This document shows, one piece after another, positions 11,629-22,182 of a stretch of DNA of 64,000 nucleotides (positions are counted from its first letter, which is position 1; each line of letters starts with the position of its first letter). Source of the DNA: Dasypus novemcinctus (lineage: Eukaryota > Chordata > Mammalia > Cingulata > Dasypodidae); assembly GCF_030445035.2 (NCBI RefSeq), contig NC_080673.1:200382216-200446215 (forward strand). Direction: 5' to 3'. The translations under genes were made by a program, and so were the position numbers. The notes below the pieces were generated by a model. The model made no database searches. It saw nothing but the letters and a program-made list of their open reading frames with translations, and was not told where the DNA came from.

Positions 11629-12893
11629 TGCTCTGCTCTAGAGCAGCATTGTGCCTGGGAATTTCCTCCTGTCAGCCTTCATGTTACTCAAATGTGGCCA
11701 GTCTCGAAGCCAAACTCAGCATGTAAATGCAATGCCTTCCCCCCAGCGTGGGACATGACACCCGGGGATGAGCCTCCCTGGCACCGAGGGATCACTATCA
11801 ACTACCAACTGATGATGCAACTGGAAAATGACCTTGTACGGAAGGTTCAATGCGGATCAGCAGAATATCCCTGTCTACATAAAATAACATGACTTTAAAA
11901 TGCTGTTTGACCTAATGTAAGGGGGAAATGGAAAGGAGAAATGAGTTTATATGGCTACGAGTCTCTAAAAAAGAGTCTGGAGGCTGTCAGAAGGATTGCC
12001 CTTATGCACAACTGAGCAGAGTCTAAGAGACAGATAAAGCAGATACAACCCCCAGGTATTGGTTCCTTTGAGGGCTAAAGAGACCCATGGGAGTTATGGT
12101 CATGGCAGATGGGGTTAACTACCAGGTCAGATGGCCCCTCTTTGGAACTGTTGTTTATATGTGATGAATCTGGACTCAGATGTGATCTCTCTTCATAAGA
12201 CTTTCATGCTAATGTGCTGGAGTTGCAGTTAGTGTCGGGGTTTAAGATATATTTAGGGGATTTGAATCTCTGGACTGACAATGTGATAGCCAGGCCCTGA
12301 GCCTCAACAGACTCCAGCACCTACAATCTGATTTATTGGGCTCACCACACTCAGCTAAGATGGAGTTGAAGAAGGACAACCACCACACCATGGAGCCTAG
12401 AGTGATTACAACTGAAAGTGGGAGGATTGCATCCAGCATCCATGTGGAATCTGAGCCTCCTCTTGACATAGAGGTGCAATGGACACAACCAATCCAATGT
12501 CCACATAGAAAAGGTGGCATTGGATTGGGAAAAGTGGACATGGTGGCTGATGGGTATGGGGAAAGGCAGGAAGAGATGAGAAGTGGAGGCGTCTTTGGGA
12601 CATGGAGCTGCCCTGGCTGGTGCTTCAGGGGCAATCACCGGACATTGTAAATCCTCACAGGGCCCACTGGATGGAATGGGGGAGAGTATGGGCCATGATG
12701 TGGACCATTGACCATGAGGTGCAGAGGTGCCCAAAGATGTACTTACCAAATGCAATGGATGTGTCATGATGATGGGAATGAGTGTTGCTGGGGGGGGAGA
12801 GGTGGGGTGGGGGTGGTGGGGTTGAATGGGACCTCATATATATATTTTTTTAATGTAATATTATTACAAAGTCAATAAAAAAATAAAAAATAA
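11629..12893 (+). mobile_element. 5'-truncated armadillo L1 inside SINE tail
   Basis: About 1.26 kb of the same 3' UTR as at 4935-6130. A perfect 17-bp TSD, aaataaacagagtttgc, lies at 11612-11628 and 12894-12910. It carries the second copy of the 104-codon frame, at 12336-12650. Confidence 0.92.
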
Positions 12894-13215
12894 AAATAAA
12901 CAGAGTTTGCCAACCTCTGGCTTGAACAATGACATTTGATTTATTCCTGTAAGGAGTCCAAAGACAGGCAGCCCTAGGATCAGATCAGCAGTGTCACCTG
13001 GAACCAGCCTCTTTCTAGCCTCAGGAGGCCAGCTTCTCATTCTTGGGCTTATTGCTTCGTGGTCACAAACTGGCTGCCGCAGCTCCATGCTTGACTTGCT
13101 CCCACAACTGCACTCAAGGCCGGAAGAAGAGCAGGCCTCTTCCTCACCCTTGCTTTTATACTGGATGATAATCCTTCCTGGGGCCATCCAGCAGCAGCCC
13201 CTGACCCCTCATTGT

Positions 13216-13400
13216 CTAGACCAGGGCTCTGCAAACATTGCAGGACCAGATAGTAAATATTTTAAGCTCTGCGGGCCACATATGTTCTCTACAGTATACA
13301 CTAATTTGTTGGTTGTTGCTGCTGTGTGTTTCTTTACAATCAATCCTTCAAAAATGTAAACACCATCCTTAGCCCACGGGCCTTGCTTTGGCAGCCCCCG
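13216..13400 (+). repeat. hAT-type MER fossil, forward
   Basis: 'gggctctgcaaacattgcag', 'accagatagtaaatatttta' and 'gctctgcgggccacatatg' match the widespread non-autonomous element beginning CAGGGGTCGGCAAAC in other mammals. Family name not recalled with certainty. Confidence 0.75.
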
Positions 13401-13768
13401 GTCTACCACTGCTCACAGGCCCACCCATTCGCCAATGGCAAAAGGGGAGGGCGTTTATCTCGCAGGACTTAGGCCAATCCAAAATCCGGTGCCCTGCAAA
13501 CCCCTGCCAGAGCCCCTGGAAGGCAGCTGCCCTATTGAGAAAGCAGTCACAACCCCACTTCCTGGCCCTAAGGAACACCATCGACTGCCCCCACCCCCTA
13601 CCCCCACCCCGGGGGCAGGTCTGGAGAAGGAGCAGAGGGGAGCCAGTCTGAATTCTAGTTTCTTCTGGCCTCTTTTAGAAAGGTTTTGAGCGCCCTCGTG
13701 TGCCCTCGAGGGGAATGGAGAAACTGGATGTGTGTGCTGAGCTATGCAGAGGATCTCTGCCAGGTCTT
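13400..13768. other. Unassigned GC-rich sequence
   Basis: Pyrimidine-rich C tracts near 13585-13610. Nothing else recognised. Confidence 0.4.
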
Positions 13769-13782
13769 AAAAACCATTCCAG

Positions 13783-14477
13783 GCAAGCCGATGTGGCTCA
13801 AGTGAAGAGGCCTCCACCTACCATATGGGAGGGCCCTGGGGACTCCTGGTGGAAAAGAAGAAGAGAAAGCGTGCCTGCTTGGCGAGCCAGTGCCCACGCG
13901 GTGAGCCAGTGCCCATGTGGTGAGCCGAGTGCCCGTGCTGCAAGCCGAGAGACCCTGTCGGTGTCTGCGCAGCGAGCCGAGTGCCCACGGTGAGCTAAGT
14001 ACACACGGGAGTGCCCGCATGGTGAGCCGAGTGCCCAGCTGGTGAGTCGAGCACCTGCGGTGAGCTGGGTGCCTACACAGGTTCCCGCGTGATGAGCCAA
14101 GTGCCCACTTGAGGGCCTGCATGCTGACCCAGTGCCTGTGTGCCAAGCCAAGTGCCCACGTGAGTGCCCACGTGCTGCGCCAGTGCCCGCACAAGTGCAT
14201 CTTGCAGCAAGATGATGACACAAAAAAAGAGAGACAAAGGGGAGAGTCAAGGTGCAGAACAGCAGAAACCAGGAACAGAGGTGGCGCAAGTGACAGGGAA
14301 CCTCTCGCCACGTCAGAGGTCCCCAGGACTGAATCCAGGTGAATCCTAGAGGAGAAAGCCGAGAAGAGAAGACACAAAGGAAGAGATACAGAAGAGCACA
14401 CAGCGAATGGACACAGACGGCAAACACAGCAGGGTGGGGGTGGGGGCAGGGTGAAAAAATTAATTAATTAAAAAAAC
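13783..14477 (+). mobile_element. DAS SINE enlarged by internal VNTR
   Basis: The head is at 13787, followed by about 300 bp (13880-14195) of degenerate ~20-bp units of the form 'gtgagccgagtgcccacg'. A second tRNA-like unit ('gaggtggcgcaagtgacagg') follows, then an A/T-rich tail. TSD aaaaaccattccag at 13769-13782 and aaaaatcattccag at 14478-14491. Confidence 0.88.
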
Positions 14478-14490
14478 AAAAATCATTCCA

Positions 14491-14583
14491 GCAAGCCAAT
14501 GTCGCTCAGTGGTTGAGTGCCGGCTTCCCACATACGAGGTCCTGGGTTCAATCTCCAGCCCCAGTACCTAAAATTTTTTTTAA
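14491..14583 (+). mobile_element. Short tRNA-like SINE directly after the previous SINE
   Basis: 'gcaagccaatgtcgctcagt ... gaggtcctgggttcaatctc' then a T/A-rich end. It begins exactly at the TSD of the larger SINE (see findings). Confidence 0.75.
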
Positions 14584-15490
14584 AACCATACCTTTCCATG
14601 AAACGCACAAATCCTGAGTGCCCACCACGTTCCCTGCGAGGGAAGGAGGCGGAGCCCCTGCCTTCACTGAGAAAGTCCAGGCGGGGACAAGAGGCAAACA
14701 AATGAGCAAGGCTGAATGACAAAGGGCCTGAGCAGATGAGGAAGGGGTGAGTGCGGGCCTGTTTGGATAGGGCCGTGGCCAGGCCTCCCTCAGGAGGGAC
14801 AGCTCCCCAGGGCCAGGGGATGAGGAAGAGATAAATGCTGGCAAGGAGCCAGGAGGAGAGCACTGCAGGGAGAGAGCGTAGCAGGTGCAATGGTCCCGGG
14901 GAGCAGGAGGTGATGCCAGTGGAGGGGGGAGCCCCGAGAGGGGAACGCAAGAGGGGGATTGGCCTGCGACAAGGGTGGAGTAGCAGAGGGAGCCGTGGCT
15001 GAACCCGAGGACCTGAGAACTTGATGAGGATCTCATACTTTTTTCTAGACACGAGGTGGGCGGGGAGCCATTGAGGGTTCCTTCATGACTTGATTTGATT
15101 TTCATTGTTAGGCCATTAGCATCGCTCTAACGGCTGTGCTGGTGGCTGCCCCGTGTTATCAAGGTCACTGAAACATCATAGGATGACCCCGCAGCGTCCC
15201 TCCCCCGCCCTCCCCGTGGGGTCCCAGGGCCCCGCTGTCAGAGAGCTCCTGTCCCTGCCATTCCCTCACCAGACCTCACCGAAGGGTCCCTCCCCGCCAG
15301 CTGCCCCGGCTGCACCCCACTCAAGCTCCACCCCCACCCTCCTGCGGGGGCTCTGCCACCGTGGGAAGCCCCTGCAACTCCCATATTCCTGCAAGCCTCT
15401 TGAGAGGGACTGAGAGGCCCCACGGTCAGTGGGGAGCGGGTCAGGGTCGCTGGAATGGTAGCTAGTTCCCGGAGGAGTCACAGTCCTCCC
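14584..15490. repeat. Ancient interspersed repeat, unassigned class
   Basis: 'gagggaaggaggcggagccc', 'gacaaagggcctgagcagat' and 'gtgggcggggagccattgag' resemble a widespread old mammalian repeat. Name not certain. 15150-15480 is C-rich and unassigned. Confidence 0.4.
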
Positions 15491-15493
15491 CGG

Positions 15494-15595
15494 AGAGGGT
15501 GGAGCTCAGTGGTCGGGCACCTGCTTTGCAAATACGAGGTCCAGGGTTCAATCCCCGGTATCTACACACACACACACAAAATCCTTACCATCCCG
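15494..15595 (+). mobile_element. Short tRNA-like SINE with (AC)n
   Basis: 'ggtggagctcagtggtcggg', then 'aaatacgaggtccagggttc', then a small (AC)n run at 15566-15579. Confidence 0.7.
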
Positions 15596-15599
15596 CCAT

Positions 15600-16014
15600 C
15601 TCAGACACACACTACAGGAGACCAAAGCAGAGACTGAAAGACAATCAGGGCACATCTGCGCTCATCCCTCCCCCGTTTGTTTTCTGGACCCCATCCCCAC
15701 CTCCCAAGGGTTTGGTCTCTGTGGGCGGGACGAGGAGGCCCAGAAGGAATAGCATCGGCGCCCCCTGCTGGTCAGGCTCTTCCACAGCAAGACACATTTC
15801 CTGGCGGCAGGAGGCGTGGGAGCAGCCTTCACTTTTCGGCATTTTAGGCCAATTGTAATATTACATAACTGGGTGAAAATGAAATAGTCTACCGGCGCAC
15901 TGGTTCTTCTGTACAAATATCCCCGGAGCAATTGTTTGATGGATATTTTTGCCAAATTGATGTTCTTTCTAAGGTGATTTGGCTAACCAGAGTGGAAAAG
16001 GCAATAGGAGTTTC
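15600..16014. other. Unassigned sequence
   Basis: The right half (15840-16014) is AT-rich and not recognised as a repeat; it is the pre-integration target of the following L1. Confidence 0.4.
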
Positions 16015-16025
16015 AAAAACTGACA

Positions 16026-16985
16026 TCAGAGGGGTTGCCCTTATGCACACCTGAGCAGAGTCCCAGAGACAGATAAAGTAGGTACAACCCCAGGTATTGG
16101 TTCTTCTGAGGGCTACAGAGACCCACAGGTTCTATGGTCATGGCACATGGAGTTTAGTGCCATGTCAGATGGCCCTACACTGGAGTTTGTGCTTCTGTGT
16201 GATGGAGCTGGACTTAGATGTGATCTTTGTCCACAAGTCTCTCCTGTTACTTTTACCAGAACTGTACTTGGTGCTGGGGTTTAATGTATACCCAGGGGAC
16301 CTGAATCTCTGGACTGACCATGTGATAGCCAGGCCCTGAGCCTCAAAAGACTTGCAACCCCTACACTCTGGTTTACTGGACTTACCCCACTCAGCTAACA
16401 GGGAGGTGAAGAAGGTCAACCACCACACCAGGGAGCCAAGAGTGCCTACAACTGCAAGCAGGAGGATTGCATCCAGCATCCATGTGGAATCTAAGCCCCC
16501 TCTTGATATAGAGGTGGAGTGGACACAACCATTCTAAGGTCCACAGGATGGAGGAGTAGAGTATGGATTAGAGTGGACTTACTGATATTCTATTCATGAA
16601 CTATTGTGATTAGTAATCGAAGAAAATGTGGCACTGGTGTGGAGAAAGTGGCCATGGTGGCTGCTGGGGATAGGGAGTGGGAGGAAGAGATGTGATGTGG
16701 GGGCATTTTCAGGACTTAGAGTTGTCCTGGGTGGTGCTGCGGGGACAGTTACCAGACATTGTATGTCCTCCCATGGCCCACTGGGTGGAATGTGGGGGAG
16801 TGTGGGCTATGGTGTGGACCATTGACCATGAGGTGCAGCAGTGCTCAGAGAAGTATTCACCAAGTGCAATGAATGTCTCATGATGATGGAGGAGATTGTT
16901 GTTATGGGGGGAGGAGTGGGGTGAGGAGGGTGGGGACCTTATATTTTTTTAATGTAACATTAAAAAATAAATAAAGACAAAAAAA
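16026..16985 (+). mobile_element. 5'-truncated armadillo L1
   Basis: 0.96 kb of L1 3' UTR, subfamily variant, ending in 'tttttttaatgtaacatt' and poly-A. TSD aaaaactgaca at 16015-16025 and 16986-16996. The frame homologous to the 104-codon frame is cut by a stop at about 16537. Confidence 0.9.
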
Positions 16986-16996
16986 AAAAACTGACA

Positions 16997-17490
16997 AGAA
17001 AGTCCAAACGCTATGACTTACTGGCTGTGTAGGCAGAGTACAAAGGCTCCTTCCATTTCAACAGTGTAGATGCACTTCCCTAACCAGGTGGACTGGGTGC
17101 TGGGGTTTCACAGACAAGAGTCAGAGATAGACTTGGAAGTGCTTAGCTAACTGCAAGGGCCACTCACTGGAAGGCAAGAACAGCCCTTGCTCCAAGTGGC
17201 TGCCACAGCTGGCTGCTCCTGTGGGCAGACCAAGGAGTCTAACTTGACCCCCCCCCAAGCATGGGCCACGGGGCAGTTGCTGGTGGTTGAGGTTCAGTTC
17301 AACAGCCTGTAGGATGTTTTCTGGAACGGGAGCACCTTCTTGTGCACACGCTGGCTGTAACCCTGGAGGTCCGTCTCCAGAGTTCTTGCCGCGAGAGCCC
17401 CCTGTGCCCAAAACACCAAGATTACATCCTGGTGTCACAAAGTGGGGATGAGCTCAAGCTACCAAATTCATAGGCTTCTCCTACAGAAGG
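16997..17490. other. Unassigned, apparently single-copy sequence
   Basis: No repeat or gene recognised. A short C9 run lies near 17248. Confidence 0.4.
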
Positions 17491-17619
17491 TGTGGTGGTT
17501 TAGAGCTATGTTCCCCCAAAAACATGCCTGCAAATTTAATGCATTCCTGTGGGTGTGAACCCTTGTAAACAGAACCTTTTGAGGAAGTGACTTCAGGTAA
17601 GGTGTGGCCTGGATGGGTC

Positions 17620-18080
17620 CTTTTTTTTTAATTATTGATTGACTTCTCCCACTCCCAGCCCCGTTGTCTGCCCTCTGTCCATTCACTGTGTGTTTTTCTG
17701 TGTCTGTTGTATTCTCATTAGGTGTCTCCGGGAACCCATCATGGGACCTTCTGGAGTGGGAGAGAAGTGATCATTCTCTTTTGCCACACAAGCTCCCTGA
17801 TCTGCTGTGTCTCTTATTCCCCCTCCTGTATCTCTTTTTTTTTTTTTGCATCATCTTGCTGCGCCAGCTCTCCACATGGGCCAGCACTCCCTTACAGGGC
17901 AGCACTCCCGCGCAGGGCAGTACTCTGCGCAGGCCAGGACTCTGCGTGGGCCAGCACTCTGCGTGGGCCAACTCACCACACAGGCCAGCTCGCCTTCACC
18001 AGGAGGCCCTGAGCATTGAACCCTGGACCTCCCATACGGTAGACGGGAGCCCAATTGCTTGAGCCACATCTGCTTCCCCA
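17620..18080 (-). mobile_element. DAS SINE, reverse, with internal GC-rich units
   Basis: Poly-T start, head reversed at 18000-18080. TSD ggatgggtc at 17611-17619 and 18081-18089. Degenerate 'ggccagcactctgcgtg' units lie at 17880-17995. Confidence 0.9.
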
Positions 18081-18399
18081 GGATGGGTCTTGATCCTATT
18101 ACTGAAAGCCACAGAAGCGACAAATCAACAGAACCCAGAAGGAAAGGGAGAGATCCCCGTGTGCACTGCCCTGTGACAGGGCAGCCAGCCCAGAGCTCCA
18201 CAGTCCTCACCTTGAGGAGGCCTGGACTTGGACTTCTAGCCTCAAAACCATGAGGCAAAAAACTTTGCGGCGGCTAGCTCGGTCGGTAGAGGTGGGGTCT
18301 GGCTGCGGACGAGGGGTCGGTCCAGCTCTGGACGAGGGGTCGGTCCGGCAGCAGACGAGGGATCGGTCTCACAGGGGTTGCGCGGTTCGGCTGACGGGG

Positions 18400-18510
18400 T
18401 CGCCCGGCGAAGCCGGCGACGAAGGGGTCGCCCGGAGAAGCCGGCGACGAAGGGGTCGCCCGGAGAAGCAGGCGGCGAAGGGGTCGCCCGGAGAAGCAGG
18501 CGACGAACTG
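18400..18510. repeat. ~30-bp GC-rich tandem repeat in LTR
   Basis: About four copies of a unit like 'gaagccggcgacgaagggg' + 'tcgcccgga' within the R/U5 part of the LTR, each with several CpGs. Confidence 0.85.
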
Positions 18511-18630
18511 GGGACAAGGGAGGCCAGGCCCTTGTCGGGGGCTCTCAGGACTGGAGGGCGCACGGCAGAAGAACTACCGCGGAGACAAGGTAAACACGCC
18601 AGTCCACTTTACTGAGGGAGAGGCAACAGT

Positions 18631-18658
18631 TTTATAGGGGCTGGGGAAGGCTGATTGG
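18631..18658 (-). promoter_or_regulatory. TATA and CCAAT boxes of solo LTR
   Basis: On the minus strand CCAAT (18658-18654) precedes TATAAA (18636-18631) by about 18 bp. Further CCAAT copies lie upstream at 18684-18680, 18744-18740 and 18786-18782. AGTAAA at 18613-18608 may be the LTR poly-A signal. Activity is not known. Confidence 0.6.
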
Positions 18659-19509
18659 TCGAAGCCACGCCCTGTTCTGATTGGTTGCCGGCGAAAGGTC
18701 AGTGGGCGGTACTGGACGGGGGAGGGGTGGTGGTTAGGGATTGGCTGTTGCTGTTGCTGGGGGAAGGGGCAGGGTTTAGGGATTGGTGGCTGCTGTTGCT
18801 GGGGTGGAGGGCAGACTTGAGTTTCCCGCCCACACCTGGCTGTTGCTGCTGTCGGGGGGAGGGAAAAGGGCAGACTGGAATTTTCCGCCCTGCGCCTGCG
18901 CAGGGAGAAGGAAGAAGAAGGGTGCTGCCCCACAGGCATCGTGTGGCGCCATCCGGGAGGAGGGGCGGCCGCGGAAGCATGGCTGCCGAGAAGGGGAGAC
19001 CCGAGGGCACTCTGCGCCCATGCCGAGCTCCCTTCAGGGGTGGCGGTGAGTCCGACCAGCCACCCTATTATGGGGGCAGCGGCTTGGCCTGCCGCGGCGG
19101 CTCCCCCGCCAGGCCAGCAAACCACACTTCAGCCCGAGGGGTGACCGCAAAACTTCCACAAATTTAAGCCAACCCATTGCATGGTATTTGCTTTGGCAAC
19201 AAGGAAATTAAAACATAACATTGTAAGAGGCAAGTACAAGACTTTTCCAGATCGTGTGAGTGCCCAGAGCATGGGTCCCCACAATGAAGAGCCAAACGGG
19301 AAGGCAAATGATCTGATTTCCTGATGAGCACAGCATCAGCTCTGGGGGTGAGTAGGGAGCATTGGGCACTAAGCCCCACTCAGGGATCAGCCCACCAAGA
19401 ACAGAACTCCAGGGACCTTGGCACTCGCTGGTCCACAGCCAGGGACAAATATTGGAAAATGACCATCAGTGATGGCCTCTTTTTAACTTCGTCTTCCTTC
19501 AGCTGACTT

Positions 19510-20285
19510 TCTTTTTCCTTTCTTCCAAGCAATTTTATTTTGTAGTATTTCACGCACACACAAAAAGTACAGAGGAAAATACAATGAATACCTCTCTACC
19601 AGTCACTGGTTAAGAATTAAAACATAACAGACACAGCGCGCCTTCAGCAGGCACTGCTGCCCCACTACTTCCATCCCTTCCGTCCCAGAGATGAACTTGG
19701 CCTTCATTTTTTCTTCACATGTGTATACAATTTTAGCGCATAGGTATGTATCCCTAAATAATAGCAGGGATTGTTTTGCCTGTTGTAAACATTATATAAG
19801 TGATATCATAACAAGTAGACCTTGATGCTACTTAATTTTCCTTGCGGCATTGTTTTTTGAGGATTATCATATTGATACATGTAGTGCTGCTCCAATCATT
19901 TTTCACCGCTGTATAATATTCCCTTGTAGGACTAGTCCATGCGTTATTCATACTCTTAATTGATGGGCATTTAGGCTGTTTTCAATTTTTCTCGTTTACA
20001 AGCACTGTTGCAAGGAACCTTCTGGAACTTGCCTCCTTACATATATGCATGAGGATGTCTCTGGAGCACAAATAAGGAATGGAATTGCTGGCTCTTAAGC
20101 AACGTGCTTCTTCAACCCTAATAGATGTTACCAGTCATGCTCCAGTCTGGCTCCCCCAATTTTCTCTCCCCCCAGCAGCATATGTGAGCTCCCGTTCTCT
20201 CACATCTTGCCAGCCCTAGCCAGTCTGATGAATGTGAACTGGGATGCATTATCATTTTAATTTATATTCCCCTTATTCTAGCTTT
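19510..20285 (-). repeat. L1M-like 3' UTR, reverse
   Basis: 'tttgtagtatttcacgca', 'ctgtataatattcccttgta' and 'gatgggcatttaggctgttt' are standard antisense L1 3' UTR phrases. Confidence 0.7.
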
Positions 20286-21334
20286 GACATCTTAATGCTG
20301 ATTTACTGCACACTCAGGTTTCCTCTACTCTGAATTGCCCAGGTATGTAAGATAATAAATTTTCCTTGCTGTCCAAGCTGGTTGAGTCAGGATGCTTGAT
20401 GACTCATGGGTAAAAGCCTCCTGGCTGAAATAGCCATCCTGAGTCCACATGGCTCTTCTTGTTTGGAGGCAGCAAATGCTCCCTCTGTTGAAAACTCCTC
20501 TCTGGAGCTCAGAGCCCGATGGAACCGTGCTGACATTTCCAAGCTCTGAAGGTGCCCTGTGTCCACCGTATGCCACGACAAACCCAGATCAATTCTTCCC
20601 GGAGTTTTTATGGTTCCCATTATCTCGTTGGCAGAGCCCAAAACCTACGGGCTGAAGCCCTGGGGCTGCACTGAGGTTCTTAGAACATCTTAATGCCAGC
20701 GAGATGGGATCCCTGAGAGAACTAGCCTTCCCGTGCCGTCGCTGCCGCATCAGCACAAAGCTTTCCAGGGCGCAGTGTGCCAAGGTCAGCAGAGACGCAG
20801 CAGCCGGGATGCTCGCCACGGTGTTGCTCATCAGAGGAAGGAAAAAAGAACATCGCTGAAAGTCTAGCAGCAGGGTTTTACCAAACAGGGAGTACACCCA
20901 GCGGCGGAACGGACTCGAAAGCCACCCTAAGTCATACTGCAGAAGAATACGCAAGGTCAAGGGAAGTTGTACAGCCGTCTTCACTTGGGGCCCGAAAGGG
21001 AGTTGGCATCGGCCGAGACATTTACTAACAAGCAGATTCCTGGTCCCACCCGAGGCCGCTGAATGTGAACTTCCGGCTGGGAGGGCAGGAGGCTTAACGT
21101 CCCTGGGGACTCTTTGGTCAACTAAAGTGTGAGAATCTATACCATAGGGACCCCAAAATAGTTTAAAAACACTCTGATGTGTTCAGGGAAATAAAGCAAG
21201 TTACGTACACACTCAGCAAATGTAAAAAATAATCCTTGTTACAGACACACGTACACAGGTAATTATATTTGTGTATAGTATCCTGATAGGTACCAGCAAT
21301 TAACAGTGATTACCTCTAGATCATTCTCAGCCTC
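20286..21334. other. Unassigned sequence
   Basis: About 1 kb with no recognised repeat or gene. The 131-codon minus frame at 20589-20984 has no family resemblance. Confidence 0.4.
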
Positions 21335-21890
21335 GGCACTATTGACATTTTGTGCTGGCTGATTCTTTGCTGTGGGGGGGTGACCTGGACATTGCAAGAT
21401 GCTTATGCCAGTATCATCACCCCTTAGTGGTGACAATCAGAAATGTCTCCAGACATTGCCAAATGTCCCCTGGGGGGACAAGATTACTGCCACCATCCCC
21501 CTTGTCTGCTCTCTGTGTCCATTCGCTGTGTGTTCTTCTGTGTCTGCTTGTATTCTCATTAGGTGGCTCCAAGAACTGATCCTGGGACCTTCCGGAGTGG
21601 GAAAGAGGCAATCATTCTCTGTTCTCTGTTCTCAGCTCCCTGTTCTGCTACGTCTCTTATTGTCTCTCCTCTGTGTCTCTTTTTGTTGTGTCATCTTGTT
21701 GTGCAGCTCTCCACATAAGCCGGCACTCCTGCGCGGGGTGGCACTGCCATGTGGGCCAGCTCACCTCGCGGTGGGCCAGCTTGCCTTCACCAGGAGGCCC
21801 TGGGCATCGAACCCTGGACCTCCTATACGGTATATGGGAGTCCAACTGCTTGAGCCACATCGATTCCCCTGAGAACCACTTTTGGTATTA
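21335..21890 (+). repeat. hAT-type MER fossil split by a SINE
   Basis: 'ctcggcactattgacatttt', 'tctccagacattgccaaatg' and 'tcccctggggggacaag' to the left, and 'tgagaaccact' to the right of the SINE, are the two halves of one non-autonomous DNA transposon. Confidence 0.75.
21497..21868 (-). mobile_element. DAS SINE, reverse
   Basis: Body 'cttgtctgctctctgtgtcc', reversed heads at about 21565-21600 and 21790-21866. Two-unit form. Confidence 0.88.
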
Positions 21891-22182
21891 TAGGTGATAG
21901 TTCCCTTGTTTTTAGTATGACTGCCCATTTTTTAATTTTTTTCTAAAATTAACGTAAACATTTTAGTTCTACAAAAAATGTTATGTCTTAATGTCCCATT
22001 TCCAGTGCTGTCAAAAAAAATTCAAATGAAAGGATATTCACATTAGTATTTACAGTAAGTAAACTAATTTTATTATGATTTAAAAGTAGTTGTGACGAGA
22101 ACATATGCAGAGGTCCCCAAATGCTTTATGAATATGGTTGTTTTTTGCAGAGTCATTTATAAAAGAAAAAGTTACAAACACT

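Larger units (their letters stand above)
10995..12930 (-). repeat. hAT-type MER fossil, reverse, split by SINE and L1
   Basis: 'gttatgtaaatgaagttcta', 'ctggagcacagccacgcccc' and 'cctaaaatattttctatctg' form the reverse of the repeat whose forward copy lies at 13216-13400. The terminal part ('gtttgccaacctctgg') is displaced to 12905-12920 by nested insertions. Confidence 0.7.
18266..19149 (-). mobile_element. CpG-rich solo LTR, class II (ERVK/beta-like) type
   Basis: An 884-bp LTR with TG...CA ends ('tgcggcgg' to 'gaccgca') and a perfect 6-bp TSD aaactt at 18260-18265 and 19150-19155. Six-base TSDs are typical of class II ERVs. On the minus strand it has CCAAT boxes, a TATA box and AGTAAA in the expected order, so it points the same way as OTOP1. 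No internal viral gene remains. The CpG content is strikingly higher than its surroundings. Confidence 0.88.
17491..19218 (+). mobile_element. MaLR-like LTR, interrupted by a SINE and an ERV LTR
   Basis: Starts 'tgtggtggtttagagctatg', continues with 'cctgtgggtgtgaaccc', resumes after a SINE at 18090 and after the solo LTR at 19156, and ends near 'ggcaacaaggaaattaaaac'. The layout matches the LTR at 49150-49607. No TSD could be confirmed. Confidence 0.75.

Noticed and set aside
13742..14427. 209-219 codon minus frames rich in Ala/His/Gly
   Set aside because: They are translations of the VNTR inside a SINE.
18655..19167. 170-codon plus frame considered as a CpG-island first exon
   Set aside because: The whole segment is an LTR with a TSD; the frame is Gly-rich noise.
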